DNA of 64,000 nucleotides from contig OX638327.1 in NCBI GenBank assembly GCA_951812745.1, positions 992,001 to 1,056,000 on the forward strand, written 5' to 3'. The position numbers were made by a program, and so were the translations under genes. This DNA is from an uncultured Nitrospirales bacterium (GTDB lineage: Bacteria > Nitrospirota > Nitrospiria > Nitrospirales > UBA8639). The notes beneath the pieces are model-generated. The model saw only the letters and a list, made by a program, of their open reading frames with translations. It was not told the DNA's origin and did no database searches. The first letter of the stretch is position 1. Each line of letters begins with the position of its first letter. This document shows positions 1 to 7,830 of the stretch, in pieces.

Positions 1-57
1 CTTGGTATGCAGACGGCAGGACTGCATCGCGGTGAGACGGCAGCTTTCAACAGCCTA

Positions 58-903
58 TTAGACACTGGCACTCAGGTGCCGTATAACGGTGTGAAGCGTC
101 TGCCGAAGGCGGGGCCGACTCACAATGGCGTCAATCATACCATGTTCAAGTAAAAATTCCGCGCGCTGAAACCCGTCCGGCAACCGCTGTTTGATGGTTT
201 GTTCGATGACGCGTGGCCCGGCAAACCCGATCAGGGCTCCCGGTTCAGCCAGGATGACGTCCCCTAACATGGCCACGCTCGCAGTCACGCCCCCGAAGGT
301 TGGGTCCGTCAGGAGGGAAATGAACGGCACGCCGGCTTCATGAAGCCTCGCCATGGCCGCCGAAGTCCGTGCCATTTGCATGAGAGAGAGGATGCCTTCC
401 TGCATTCTCGCCCCACCGGACGTGGTCACGAGCAAAAACGGCGTGTTTCCCTCCATGGCCCGACCGGCGGCACGACAGATCTTTTCTCCCACCACGGACC
501 CCATGCTGCCTCCCATGAATCCAAAATCAAAGATGCCCACGATAACCGGGCGGGTATGGAGCCTGCCTTCTCCCGTGACGATGGCATCGCGTCTGCCGGT
601 TTTCTTCTGATAGATCTCGAGTCGTCCGGGGTAGGAGCGCGTATCGACAAAGGCCAAGGGATCGCCCGGAGACAATTCGGCATCCCACTCCTGAAAACTG
701 TCCGGATCGAGCAGGACGTCAATCCGTTCCGGAACCGACAGGGGAAAATGGTAGCCGCACTTGGGACACATTTTAAAATTTTGATCGACCTCTTTCCGAT
801 AGACGACGGCGCGGCACGAGGCACATTTGACCCACATGCCCTCAACGATCTTCAGCTTGGTTTTTTCCCGTTCTTCCGACGAGCTTTTCTTAAACCAACC
901 CAT
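58..903 (-). CDS. accD: Acetyl-CoA carboxylase carboxyltransferase subunit beta
   Basis: This is the beta half of the carboxyltransferase that moves CO2 from biotin to acetyl-CoA in the first step of fatty-acid synthesis. The 281-residue protein has the usual AccD length. It opens with a four-Cys zinc ribbon (CASC at about residue 27 and CPKC at about 46), followed by the crotonase-like core with the Gly-rich stretches GGSMGSVVGEK and TTSGGARMQEG. The start is the ATG 48 bases after moaA, so it is probably the last gene of the moa operon. No accA is present here. The frame is intact and nothing is odd apart from its placement behind molybdopterin genes. Confidence 0.97.
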   Translation of the reverse strand: MGWFKKSSSEEREKTKLKIVEGMWVKCASCRAVVYRKEVDQNFKMCPKCGYHFPLSVPERIDVLLDPDSFQEWDAELSPGDPLAFVDTRSYPGRLEIYQKKTGRRDAIVTGEGRLHTRPVIVGIFDFGFMGGSMGSVVGEKICRAAGRAMEGNTPFLLVTTSGGARMQEGILSLMQMARTSAAMARLHEAGVPFISLLTDPTFGGVTASVAMLGDVILAEPGALIGFAGPRVIEQTIKQRLPDGFQRAEFLLEHGMIDAIVSRPRLRQTLHTVIRHLSASV

Positions 904-951
904 CGAGACGTTTCCTCAGAAAGGTGGGGGATAACACAGCGGCGGGGACAA

Positions 952-2001
952 TCAGCCGCCGCGCGCGTGCATTTCCAAATGTGGATCCTGGCGAAGTTCT
1001 TCGATCTGAATAAATTGGCCGCGCCCGCTTGAAGACTCCAGCGCCTTGCGTTCTTCGGCGCCGCGATCAATCCGTTGCTGCCATCCCGAACGAATACGGG
1101 CCCGCACGGTTGACTCATCGTTCATCCGAAGCGGTTCCCGCAGGTCCAAGCCCTGCCTGGCGTAAAGACACAGGTACCACATGCCGTCAGCCGTCAACCG
1201 GCTCCGATCACACGTGGCACAAAACGGCGCCGTCGTGGAGGGAATGATGCCGAACGTGGTCCCGTCGGGTAAGCGAAACCGACTGGCCGGAGCCGAACTG
1301 TTTTCCCGAACGGGCTCGATCGGGCCATAGGCCTGCCGGAGGGTCTCCAGGATCTCCGCCTGAGAAAAGACTTTGTCCATACCCCAATCATTCGCACCGC
1401 CCACGTCCATGTACTCGATAAATCGGACTTCCGCCTCGACGCTCTTTCCATATTCGATCAACTCGACCAGTTCATCGTCATTGAAGCCCTTGATCGCGAC
1501 GGTGTCGATTTTGAGTCCGGTCAATCCGACCGTCCTGACGTGCGCAATGCCCTGTAAGACCCGATCAAAGGAATCACGTTTGGTCAGTTGTTTAAACCTG
1601 TCAGGCTTTAGGGTATCAAGGCTGACCGTGATGCGATGCAATCCGGCGTCACGAAGCGATTCGGCTTGTTCATCCAACAAAATGCCATTGGTGGTCAAGG
1701 CGATATCCTGAATGGCCGCCTGTTGCTTCAACAGGCGGATGAGGGTGGGCAGGTCACGGCGCAGCAGGGGTTCTCCTCCGGTCAACCGGACTTTGTCCAC
1801 GCCGAACTCCGCAAAGATCTCCACCAACCTGTTGATTTCTTCAAAACTCAGGAGGGTTTCACGGGGAAGCCACGTATACTCATCCTCCGGCATACAATAG
1901 CGACAACGCAGGTTGCACCGGTCCGTCACCGACACGCGTAAACTCCGCAAGGGACGACCGAACGTGTCAAAAAGATCCGAACCTGTCGGCTCGACGTTCA
2001 T
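952..2001 (-). CDS. moaA: GTP 3',8-cyclase MoaA (radical SAM)
   Basis: MoaA catalyses the first step of molybdenum-cofactor synthesis, converting GTP to 3',8-cyclo-GTP, which MoaC then turns into cyclic pyranopterin monophosphate. The radical-SAM cluster motif CxxxCxxC is at residues 29-36 (DRCNLRCRYC). The C-terminal second Fe-S cluster is visible as FCATCDRSR followed by a third Cys about 14 residues on. The protein ends in Gly-Gly, the C-terminal motif that MoaA needs for activity. The length (349 aa) is normal. Its ATG overlaps the moaE stop by four bases (ATGA), which implies translational coupling. Confidence 0.97.
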   Translation of the reverse strand: MNVEPTGSDLFDTFGRPLRSLRVSVTDRCNLRCRYCMPEDEYTWLPRETLLSFEEINRLVEIFAEFGVDKVRLTGGEPLLRRDLPTLIRLLKQQAAIQDIALTTNGILLDEQAESLRDAGLHRITVSLDTLKPDRFKQLTKRDSFDRVLQGIAHVRTVGLTGLKIDTVAIKGFNDDELVELIEYGKSVEAEVRFIEYMDVGGANDWGMDKVFSQAEILETLRQAYGPIEPVRENSSAPASRFRLPDGTTFGIIPSTTAPFCATCDRSRLTADGMWYLCLYARQGLDLREPLRMNDESTVRARIRSGWQQRIDRGAEERKALESSSGRGQFIQIEELRQDPHLEMHARGG

Positions 2002-2441
2002 GGATGTTGTTCCACCCAGACTTGCCCATCCGGTGTCTGTTCACATTTCCAGATCGGCGTGATCTGCTTCAATTCGTCGATACACCACTTGCAGGCCTTG
2101 AACGCATCCGCTCGATGCATGGCACCCACCACGATCAGGACGATGTTTTCCCCAATGTCGATTTCCCCGTACCGGTGCAGGATCAGCACTTCGATCACGT
2201 CAAAATCCTGTAACGCACGATCACGAATCTCCCGGAGTTTCTTTTGGGCCATTCCTTCATAATATTCAAACGTGATCCGGCTAACGTCCCGATCCTCCGA
2301 CCGGTCCCGCGCGGTCCCGAGAAAGGTCGCAATACCGCCGATGCGCGTGGATCGATTCCGCACCCGGTCGATTTCCTCGTCAATCGAAAAATTCTCTCGT
2401 TGGACCCGGACCAACATGGCTTCTGTATCAACGGTAGACAT
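1998..2441 (-). CDS. moaE: Molybdopterin synthase catalytic subunit MoaE
   Basis: This is the large subunit of molybdopterin synthase, which transfers sulfur from MoaD thiocarboxylate to cyclic pyranopterin monophosphate. The start chosen is the ATG at 2441 giving 147 aa. It has an AGGAGG ribosome site just upstream, and a longer reading frame would run back through the moaD coding region. Family features are the GGIATFLGTARD segment, the EYYEGMAQKKL segment, the RYGEIDIGE stretch and the active-site lysine region FKACKWCIDELKQITPIWK. It overlaps the end of moaD by 14 bases and moaA by four. Confidence 0.95.
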   Translation of the reverse strand: MSTVDTEAMLVRVQRENFSIDEEIDRVRNRSTRIGGIATFLGTARDRSEDRDVSRITFEYYEGMAQKKLREIRDRALQDFDVIEVLILHRYGEIDIGENIVLIVVGAMHRADAFKACKWCIDELKQITPIWKCEQTPDGQVWVEQHP

Positions 2442-2721
2442 CGAAAGGCATCCCTCCTGGCGTATCCGATCCGCCGGAAAACGGCGGAAGCAACGCGATT
2501 TCATCAGAGCTGGTGAGTTCGGTGTCCCCGTGAGCGATCTCATGGTTCACCGACACAAGGATTTTTCTCTTGAGCAACAAGTCCCCCACGTCGGGATTCA
2601 TCGACTGGATGGCCGCGATCAGATCCTCGACCCGGCAGCCCTGATCCAACTGCACCGTCAGTTCGGGTTCAGTGTGAAGCTGCGCTTTCAACATGCCGAA
2701 CAATTTCACCGTGACGGTCAT
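2428..2721 (-). CDS. moaD: Molybdopterin synthase sulfur carrier MoaD, with C-terminal tail
   Basis: This is the ubiquitin-like sulfur carrier of molybdopterin synthase. The ATG at 2721 overlaps the moaC stop (ATGA) and gives 97 aa. The fold-typical start [12 protein letters not shown] and the end [11 protein letters not shown] are clear. MoaD normally terminates exactly at Gly-Gly, because the C-terminal carboxylate is adenylated by MoeB and thiolated. Here the Gly-Gly is at residues 83-84 and the frame continues for 13 residues ([13 protein letters not shown]) before a TGA inside moaE. Either the tail is cleaved by a protease, as known for some extended sulfur carriers, or there is a sequence error. 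A second Gly-Gly lies at 89-90. Confidence 0.92.
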   Translation of the reverse strand: MTVTVKLFGMLKAQLHTEPELTVQLDQGCRVEDLIAAIQSMNPDVGDLLLKRKILVSVNHEIAHGDTELTSSDEIALLPPFSGGSDTPGGMPFDVYR

Positions 2722-3248
2722 GACTCTGACCCATGAACCGGCGTCAAAGTCTCGACGTCGGCTCGTTGATAGGTCCCGGATTTCCCTCCGGATTTCGAAA
2801 CCAAACACACGTCACCAAAGCTCATGCCCTTGTCCACGGCTTTACACATATCGTACACCGTCAACGCCGCAATCGTCACCGCGGTTATGGCTTCCATTTC
2901 GACTCCGGTCTGCCCGTTGGTTTTGACGGTGGCCTGAATGGTCATGGAACACTGTCCCCTCTCATCGGGCGTCGCATGTTCCCTGAAGTCAATATTCACG
3001 CTCGTGAGCATCAACGGATGACACATGGGAACCAGATCAGGTGTCCGTTTGGCCCCCATGACCCCGGCCACCTGCGCCACGGCCAAGACGTCGCCTTTAG
3101 CGATTTTCCCTTCCTGAATACGGCGTAAGGTTTCGGGGAGCATCAACACCCGCCCCTGAGCCACCGCGATTCGTTCGGTCGAACCCTTGGCTGACACGTC
3201 GACCATCCTCGCACGACCGGACTCGTTGAAATGAGTAAAATCAGCCAC
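2718..3248 (-). CDS. moaC: Cyclic pyranopterin monophosphate synthase MoaC
   Basis: MoaC acts with MoaA to make cyclic pyranopterin monophosphate. A GTG start at 3248 is preferred. It gives the usual beginning V-A-D-F-T-H-F, about 176 aa, with AAAAGG nine bases upstream. The upstream ATG at 3314 lies in the -35 box of a strong promoter, so it cannot be in the transcript from that promoter. Conserved family segments include [19 protein letters not shown] (active site), [11 protein letters not shown] and the catalytic-region MCKAVDKGM. It is the first gene of moaCDEA-accD. moaB, moeA and moeB are not in the window. Confidence 0.95.
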   Translation of the reverse strand: MADFTHFNESGRARMVDVSAKGSTERIAVAQGRVLMLPETLRRIQEGKIAKGDVLAVAQVAGVMGAKRTPDLVPMCHPLMLTSVNIDFREHATPDERGQCSMTIQATVKTNGQTGVEMEAITAVTIAALTVYDMCKAVDKGMSFGDVCLVSKSGGKSGTYQRADVETLTPVHGSES

Positions 3249-3284
3249 TTGTCTCGACCTTTTCCGCTCAACCGTTTCGTGCCT

Positions 3285-3314
3285 ATTATAGGAGCCCTCC
3301 GAAAAGCGGGTCAA
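3285..3314 (-). promoter_or_regulatory. Sigma70-type promoter of the moaCDEA-accD operon
   Basis: Reading leftward, TTGACC (3314-3309) and TATAAT (3290-3285) are separated by 18 bases. The -10 box is a perfect match and the -35 box matches five of six. Transcription would start about 25-30 bases before the moaC GTG. No molybdenum-cofactor riboswitch would fit in so short a leader. Confidence 0.75.
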
Positions 3315-3399
3315 GCAGGTCCGGCGCTCTCACGCCGGCTCGGGACGTGACGGGGCAACCAAGCTTGACACGTATAGACGCCTTTCCGACAATGCCCGT

Positions 3400-4344
3400 G
3401 TGTCCGAAGCCATCATCATAGAAGGGATACGTTTTCAGGCGAAGTGCGGGGTCACGCTTGAAGAACGGCAACGCCCGCAGCCCCTGTTGGCGGATCTCGA
3501 ACTCACCTGTTCAGTCGAGGACGCCATTCATTCCGACAGCCTCACGAAAACCGTGGATTACGCACGAGTCGTCCAACGGGTGATTGACGTGGGGACCACC
3601 AATGAAAACGCGTTGATCGAACGCTTGGCTGATCAAATCGCCCAAGTGCTCCTGCTGGAATTTCCGATCCCTCGATTGATGATCTGGCTTCGGAAAGCCG
3701 CTCCGCCGCTCCCGGACGTGTCGGGGTCGGTCGGCGTTCGCCTCACCTACCCTCGCGCGAGAGCGGTCGAGCCCCCTTTCTTCTTCCAACCTGCGCCTTT
3801 TCTGCAGGCCACCGCCGACATGATCCCCAAGGGAAAAATCCTGGACGTGGCCGCCGGAGAAGGCCGACACACCCTGTACATGGCTTCTCAAGGGTATGAC
3901 GCGGTCGGGCTTGACCGGGACGAGAATGCACTCGCCACCCTGACCCGGACGGCCACGGACCATCGCCTGTCAAATCTTTCGACGTGGAACGTGGACCTGG
4001 AAAAGAACCCGGAGGCACCCCCCTCTCTGGGCAATCAGGAATACGATGGGGTCCTGGTATTTTTCTATCTCTTCCGGCCACTGTTTCCCTCGATCCTTCA
4101 AGCCCTCAAGCCCGGCGGCATCCTGATCTATGAAACGTTTTTGATCGACAACCACGTACGGTTTCAGCATCCCCGGAGGAAGGAATTCTGTTTAGAGCAT
4201 AACGAACTGCTTCACTTAACGAAACCGCTGCGCGTGTTGCACTATCAGGAAGGCCCGCGTCCCTGCCCTCCTCACCAAGAGCCTGCCCTGACCGCACGCC
4301 TCGTGGCCCAAAAACCCTGCCCTGAGCCCGTCGAAGGGGCTTGA
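3400..4344 (+). CDS. Dihydroneopterin aldolase (FolB) fused to a SAM methyltransferase
   Basis: Residues 1 to about 118 are a FolB domain, which makes 6-hydroxymethyl-dihydropterin in folate synthesis. It has the start IIIEGIRFQAKCGVTLEER with the active-site glutamate region, the central TVDYARVVQRV, and the conserved lysine in WLRKAAPPLP. Residues 130-300 are a class I SAM-dependent methyltransferase like the TehB/UbiE-type group, with motif I ILDVAAGEGRHT at about 147, an acidic GLDRDE loop, and LKPGGILIYETF. The start is GTG at 3400; the nearby ATG at 3392 is out of frame. The last residues PCPEPVEGA are encoded by a common dispersed palindrome. The methyltransferase substrate is unknown. 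Confidence 0.88.
   Translation: MSEAIIIEGIRFQAKCGVTLEERQRPQPLLADLELTCSVEDAIHSDSLTKTVDYARVVQRVIDVGTTNENALIERLADQIAQVLLLEFPIPRLMIWLRKAAPPLPDVSGSVGVRLTYPRARAVEPPFFFQPAPFLQATADMIPKGKILDVAAGEGRHTLYMASQGYDAVGLDRDENALATLTRTATDHRLSNLSTWNVDLEKNPEAPPSLGNQEYDGVLVFFYLFRPLFPSILQALKPGGILIYETFLIDNHVRFQHPRRKEFCLEHNELLHLTKPLRVLHYQEGPRPCPPHQEPALTARLVAQKPCPEPVEGA
4317..4341 (+). repeat. Dispersed palindrome (CCTGAGC..GTCGAAGG type) inside the 3' end of a gene
   Basis: The sequence GCCCTGAGCCCGTCGAAGGG belongs to a short imperfect palindrome found interspersed in many bacterial genomes. Here it supplies the last codons and lies just before the stop of the FolB-methyltransferase gene, so the natural C-terminus has probably been replaced or extended by it. 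Recognition is from memory of the family. Confidence 0.6.
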
Positions 4345-4384
4345 CCGGGGTCCCTGATGATTTTCCGGAACCGATTGCCCGTCG

Positions 4385-5230
4385 ATGGCACGAATCGACC
4401 TTCATTTACACACCCGCTATTCCGACGGTAGTCTGACGCCGGCGGAAGTCGTGACCTTGGCCCATCAAGCGGGAGTCACGGCCATGGCGATTACGGATCA
4501 CGACATCGTGGACGGCATTCCCCACGCCAGGGAGGCCGCAACCAAGCTGGGCATCGAAATCGTCCCCGGTGTCGAGTTAAGCTCTCGCTTTGACGGACGG
4601 GAACTCCACGTCCTCGGGTATTTCTTCGATTGGCAGGATCCGACCTTACAGGCCCATATGGTTCGACAGCGTCTTTCAAGACAGGTCAGAAATCCGCAGA
4701 TCATCGAACGACTGAATGCTCTGGGGCTTGAACTTTCCGAAGACGAAGTCAAGGCAAAAGCCGGTTCGGACTCCATCGGTCGTCCGCATATCGCGCAGGT
4801 GTTGGTGGACAAGGGGTACGTTCACGATACCCGGGAAGCCTTCGAGCGCTACTTGGGCGAAGGAGCCGCAGCCTACGTGCCGCGGACGCTGTCCGACACG
4901 CGTGAAGTCATCACCTGGGTTCGCGATGCGGGAGGAGTCCCGGTTCTGGCTCACCCGACGTGGACCCGGTGCGAGGGGGAACCCCTGTATCGCTTGTGTG
5001 CGTGCTTAAAAGAAGCGGGGCTATTGGGATTGGAAGTGTTTTACAGCACCCATAACCGGAAACAAATTTCGCGGTATCTCGAATTGGCTAAACGGTTGGA
5101 CCTGTTGGTCACCGGCGGAAGCGATTTCCACGGTGCGGCGAACCCGGCCATTCAGGTCGGTCGAGGAAAGGGAAACCTGAAAGTCCCGGCCGCGTTGTTG
5201 GAACCCTTACGCCTGGCCGCTCGTCCATAA
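4385..5230 (+). CDS. PHP-domain phosphoesterase (RNase AM / TrpH-like)
   Basis: The 281-residue protein begins with the PHP metal-binding signature IDLHLHTRYSDGSLTP, followed by ITDHDIVDG, PGVELSSR, the segment VLAHPTWTR and the closing GGSDFHG. These provide the histidine and aspartate ligands of a trinuclear metal centre. Family members include the YciV/Rnm 5'-3' exonuclease that matures rRNA 5' ends and hydrolyses 3'-phosphoadenosine 5'-phosphate. The length and full motif set fit that subgroup. It starts 40 bases after the FolB-fusion stop and may be co-transcribed. The exact substrate cannot be told from sequence. Confidence 0.88.
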   Translation: MARIDLHLHTRYSDGSLTPAEVVTLAHQAGVTAMAITDHDIVDGIPHAREAATKLGIEIVPGVELSSRFDGRELHVLGYFFDWQDPTLQAHMVRQRLSRQVRNPQIIERLNALGLELSEDEVKAKAGSDSIGRPHIAQVLVDKGYVHDTREAFERYLGEGAAAYVPRTLSDTREVITWVRDAGGVPVLAHPTWTRCEGEPLYRLCACLKEAGLLGLEVFYSTHNRKQISRYLELAKRLDLLVTGGSDFHGAANPAIQVGRGKGNLKVPAALLEPLRLAARP

Positions 5231-5288
5231 CTAAACCGTACTAAGTCCGCCAAATTCTTCGGGCGATAGATCGTTTGGAGGCCGAATC

Positions 5289-5615
5289 ATGACCAGAGAA
5301 TACGATCGTTACACCTACCGGGTCACGTGGTCTGAAGAAGACCGGGAGCACGTTGGCTTATGCGCCGAGTTTCCCGGGCTGAGTTGGCTTGACACGTCAC
5401 CGGAAAAAGCGCTGGCGGGTATTCGCCGGCTGGTCAAAAGCTGCCTTGGAGATATGCGAAGAAACAAGGAGGACGTACCCGAACCTATTGCGCTGAAAAA
5501 TTACAGCGGGAAGTTCATGGTACGAGTTCCGCCGGAAACGCACCGGATGCTTTCCATTCAGGCGGCTGAGTCCGGGGTCAGCTTGAACCGGCTGGTAGCC
5601 GGCAAATTACGATGA
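5289..5615 (+). CDS. HicB-family protein without an adjacent HicA
   Basis: The first 70 residues resemble the degenerate RNase-H-like HicB fold (YTYRVTWSEEDREHVGLCAEFPGLSWL, given here as the region around residues 8-35). The end is a ribbon-helix-helix / Arc-like DNA-binding segment (GKFMVRVPPETHRML followed by SGVSLNRLVAGKL). HicB proteins are antitoxins that repress their own operon and neutralise the mRNA interferase HicA. There is no room for hicA (about 60 codons) in the 58 bases upstream, and directly downstream lies a REP palindrome starting four bases after the stop. A solitary regulator or a remnant of a toxin-antitoxin pair are both possible. An AGGCC ribosome site precedes the ATG. 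Confidence 0.75.
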   Translation: MTREYDRYTYRVTWSEEDREHVGLCAEFPGLSWLDTSPEKALAGIRRLVKSCLGDMRRNKEDVPEPIALKNYSGKFMVRVPPETHRMLSIQAAESGVSLNRLVAGKLR

Positions 5616-5618
5616 GTC

Positions 5619-5650
5619 GTCGGGTTACGCCTTCGGCTAACCCGACCTAC
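5619..5650 (-). repeat. REP element (GTAG-headed hairpin)
   Basis: On the minus strand this reads GTAG followed by a near-perfect hairpin with arms GTCGGGTTA and TAACCCGAC. That is the architecture of REP sequences mobilised by REP-associated tyrosine transposases. It starts four bases after the HicB-like stop codon. Related copies lie at 8817-8848, 8873-8902, 26809-26838 and 26891-26920. Confidence 0.7.
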
Positions 5651-5652
5651 GA

Positions 5653-5950
5653 ATGCACATGTCCCGGCGCCTGCGGGCGTGGCTGCGCCCCGGTCCCGCA
5701 AACTCTATTGTGAGGCGAGGACTGTTTGAGCGAAGCGAGTTCCGCAGCCCACGCAAGCGGGACTCGGGCAAAGGCACCCCCTGGGACCACGCCCGGGCGC
5801 CAATGGTTTTGGGTCCTTTTGTCGAAACAAAAGGACCTCGTCGTGCGGGGGCGAAACCCCGCATGCAAAAGGAAAAACCCTTGGATCCCCGATCAAAGCC
5901 TGTCCTTGACGTTTGTAATCGAGGATCGCGGATGACAGAAAGAGCGTAAT
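5653..5950. repeat. Gene-free composite repeat block
   Basis: About 300 bases without a credible gene. It contains several palindromic pieces: GAGCGAAGCGAGTTCCGC near 5728, the inverted pair GGTCCTTTTGTC / CAAAAGGACC near 5812-5840, and CGGGGGCGAAACCCCGC near 5848. These pieces resemble interspersed repeats I have seen in other bacterial genomes. It looks like a non-autonomous, MITE-like or composite insertion between the HicB-like gene and the end of the convergent leftward gene. Confidence 0.5.
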
Positions 5951-5960
5951 CCGACAAGAG

Positions 5961-6974
5961 CTAATTTTCCGGGGCTTCGACGATGTGGTTTTCAAAGCGG
6001 GTACAGCCTTCGGCCAACAACCGGTTCGTCAGCATTTCCCCGGGCCATTCAATCGGCAGGTCGGCCGTAAAGACCCAGACGTCCGGCGAGGTCCAGATCG
6101 GGCCATGGTCTTCCGGTAAATCAGGGTCAAACAAATCCGTCCAGACGGGCATATGGACCCCGTTCCCGCACTGCGTGTGTAAATGGACGATGGCTCGACT
6201 CCTGACCGGAGGGTCGAGATCATGCCAGACCGCTGCCGTTTCATCGGCCAGTCGATGAAGTCTCACCGCGTTCTGCGCGGCAAACATGCCATACGCGGCA
6301 TACACCGGCACCTCCAACATGTTCGGCGCCAGGGCAATTTCAGGGCATTGCGCCGTCAGTCCCTGCAACAAGGTTTCCCGCTCTTGGTCGGGGATGGTCT
6401 CCGGAAGGGACGAATCCTTCGCGCCAATTAATTCAAAAAACAGGAATGCCGTCGATTCGACGGGAGGATGCAGACGAGCGGTAATGGGTTGCCGGCGCTG
6501 CGAACCGGCCATACACGACAAATGTTCGTGGAGCTTCTGAAGGGTTAAGAAATCGAGCGTCGTATCCGTCAGCAATCGCGGTTCGACCGTCACCACGGTT
6601 CCCGGAGGCACGTGCAAACATTCCCGCAATAATTCCGCTGTTTTTTCCGGATGAATCTTCAGGCCTAGAGGTGTGGCCAAATTCGCCTGCAGAGGCAACT
6701 CGATTGCGCCCAAAATGGCATAGGCCGGGTCGTCGTCGTGATCACCCTCGATCAACACCGAGCACGCGGCTTCCGCCAACAGGTCAAACAACCACTCGGC
6801 CATTTCTTCATCCAACGCCGCCAGAACGGTGAGCACGTCATGCTCGCGGTCCTGTTCGAGCAACGCTTGCAGGACTTCAATGGCGAGTTCGGAATCACCG
6901 TGATCGTGCCGGCGGGCATTGATCAGATGAATCAGGTCTCGGGTTAACGGGTCCGGGCGATACCAACTGGACAT
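5961..6974 (-). CDS. Conserved-looking protein of unknown function
   Basis: A 337-residue acidic soluble protein when started at the ATG at 6974 (MSSWYRPDPL). A longer in-frame start at 7094 adds a basic low-complexity leader that looks unlikely. No catalytic motif, signal peptide or membrane segment is visible. The middle contains helix-rich stretches and the C-terminal third has many Trp/Pro residues. It is transcribed leftward, away from the SH3-domain membrane protein at 7289, with a shared upstream region of about 300 bases. I do not recognise the family. Confidence 0.7.
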   Translation of the reverse strand: MSSWYRPDPLTRDLIHLINARRHDHGDSELAIEVLQALLEQDREHDVLTVLAALDEEMAEWLFDLLAEAACSVLIEGDHDDDPAYAILGAIELPLQANLATPLGLKIHPEKTAELLRECLHVPPGTVVTVEPRLLTDTTLDFLTLQKLHEHLSCMAGSQRRQPITARLHPPVESTAFLFFELIGAKDSSLPETIPDQERETLLQGLTAQCPEIALAPNMLEVPVYAAYGMFAAQNAVRLHRLADETAAVWHDLDPPVRSRAIVHLHTQCGNGVHMPVWTDLFDPDLPEDHGPIWTSPDVWVFTADLPIEWPGEMLTNRLLAEGCTRFENHIVEAPEN

Positions 6975-7288
6975 GTGCGGAGTTCGAATTCGGCGTCTGC
7001 TAAAATGTGGCGCCCTTCCCAGCCAGGGAGTATGGACGGCATCAACTCGACGGAGCATCCTTTTGTTTCGCCGCTTACAGGATGCATTCTGCATACGGTG
7101 AATCCGATATGCAAGCCATTTTCTTCTACGGCCGGAGGCTATGCTGTCTCCGTCGTTTTTCGACGAGACGTCGTTACTCCTTCATGCGTTCTTGCAGGCT
7201 CGAGCCACGGGAGTCCGTGGCGGGCGCCGGCACTTTCGTCCGGCCCCTTACATCCTTGCCCGGTTTGACATGCCTGAAGGTGAGTGGT

Positions 7289-7807
7289 ATGAAAATGAGT
7301 ATTGTGGCCACTGACCAGGATCTTGAGTTCGACGACGGATTGGAAGACTTCGATGACCCCCGGTACAGGCCCCCTCGCCGCAGATGGTTCAGGTTCCTCC
7401 TGCTCATTCTGTTGATAATAGGAACCTGGTACATCGTGACGGACCCGGAGCGACGGTCTTTCATGATCCACATGATGCCCGACACGGTGCTTGCCACTCT
7501 CGGCATAGATACTGAAGAACCCACACCTGAACGCGAGCGCGACGTCCCACCTACGCCGAGCGTCCCTCCCGTTCCGGCCTTTCACGAAGGGCAGCAGGTC
7601 ACCGTCGCGATGAAGGAAGGTCGCCAGGCTCGCTTCCGATTACGGAATGCGGCCGAAGGTGAACAACGGGGACCTGTGGTGAAATCCGGTGACGTGCTCA
7701 CGGTCATGGACGGGAGTTTGATTCAGAAAAAGTGGATCTATTTCGTACAAACGTCCGCCGAAGAGTCGGGATGGATTAAAGAAATGCACCTTCAACCCCA
7801 ATCATAA
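7289..7807 (+). CDS. Single-pass membrane protein with periplasmic SH3-like domain
   Basis: A 172-residue protein with an acidic N-terminal cytoplasmic segment (DLEFDDGLEDFDD), a basic patch (RPPRRRWFR), one membrane helix (FLLLILLIIGTWYIV, about residues 33-47) and a Pro-rich spacer (PTPSVPPVPAF). The C-terminal domain of about 75 residues resembles bacterial SH3b/SH3_3 folds (KSGDVLTVMDG, SGWIKEMHLQ). The start at 7289 has AAGGTGA upstream; upstream in-frame codons lack a ribosome site. It lies 23 bases before the hpnD-like gene and is probably co-transcribed. The function is unknown; such domains often bind peptidoglycan or partner proteins. Confidence 0.75.
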   Translation: MKMSIVATDQDLEFDDGLEDFDDPRYRPPRRRWFRFLLLILLIIGTWYIVTDPERRSFMIHMMPDTVLATLGIDTEEPTPERERDVPPTPSVPPVPAFHEGQQVTVAMKEGRQARFRLRNAAEGEQRGPVVKSGDVLTVMDGSLIQKKWIYFVQTSAEESGWIKEMHLQPQS

Positions 7808-7830
7808 GTCGCAGCCAAATTCCCACGCAG

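Noticed and set aside
1-57. Possible start of a gene (such as folC) downstream of accD
   Set aside because: Only 57 bases remain; an ATG exists on the minus strand but no family sequence can be recognised.
340-1032. Long plus-strand frame across accD
   Set aside because: It runs antisense through accD and into moaA, both of which have clear family motifs; the translated sequence has no recognisable domain.
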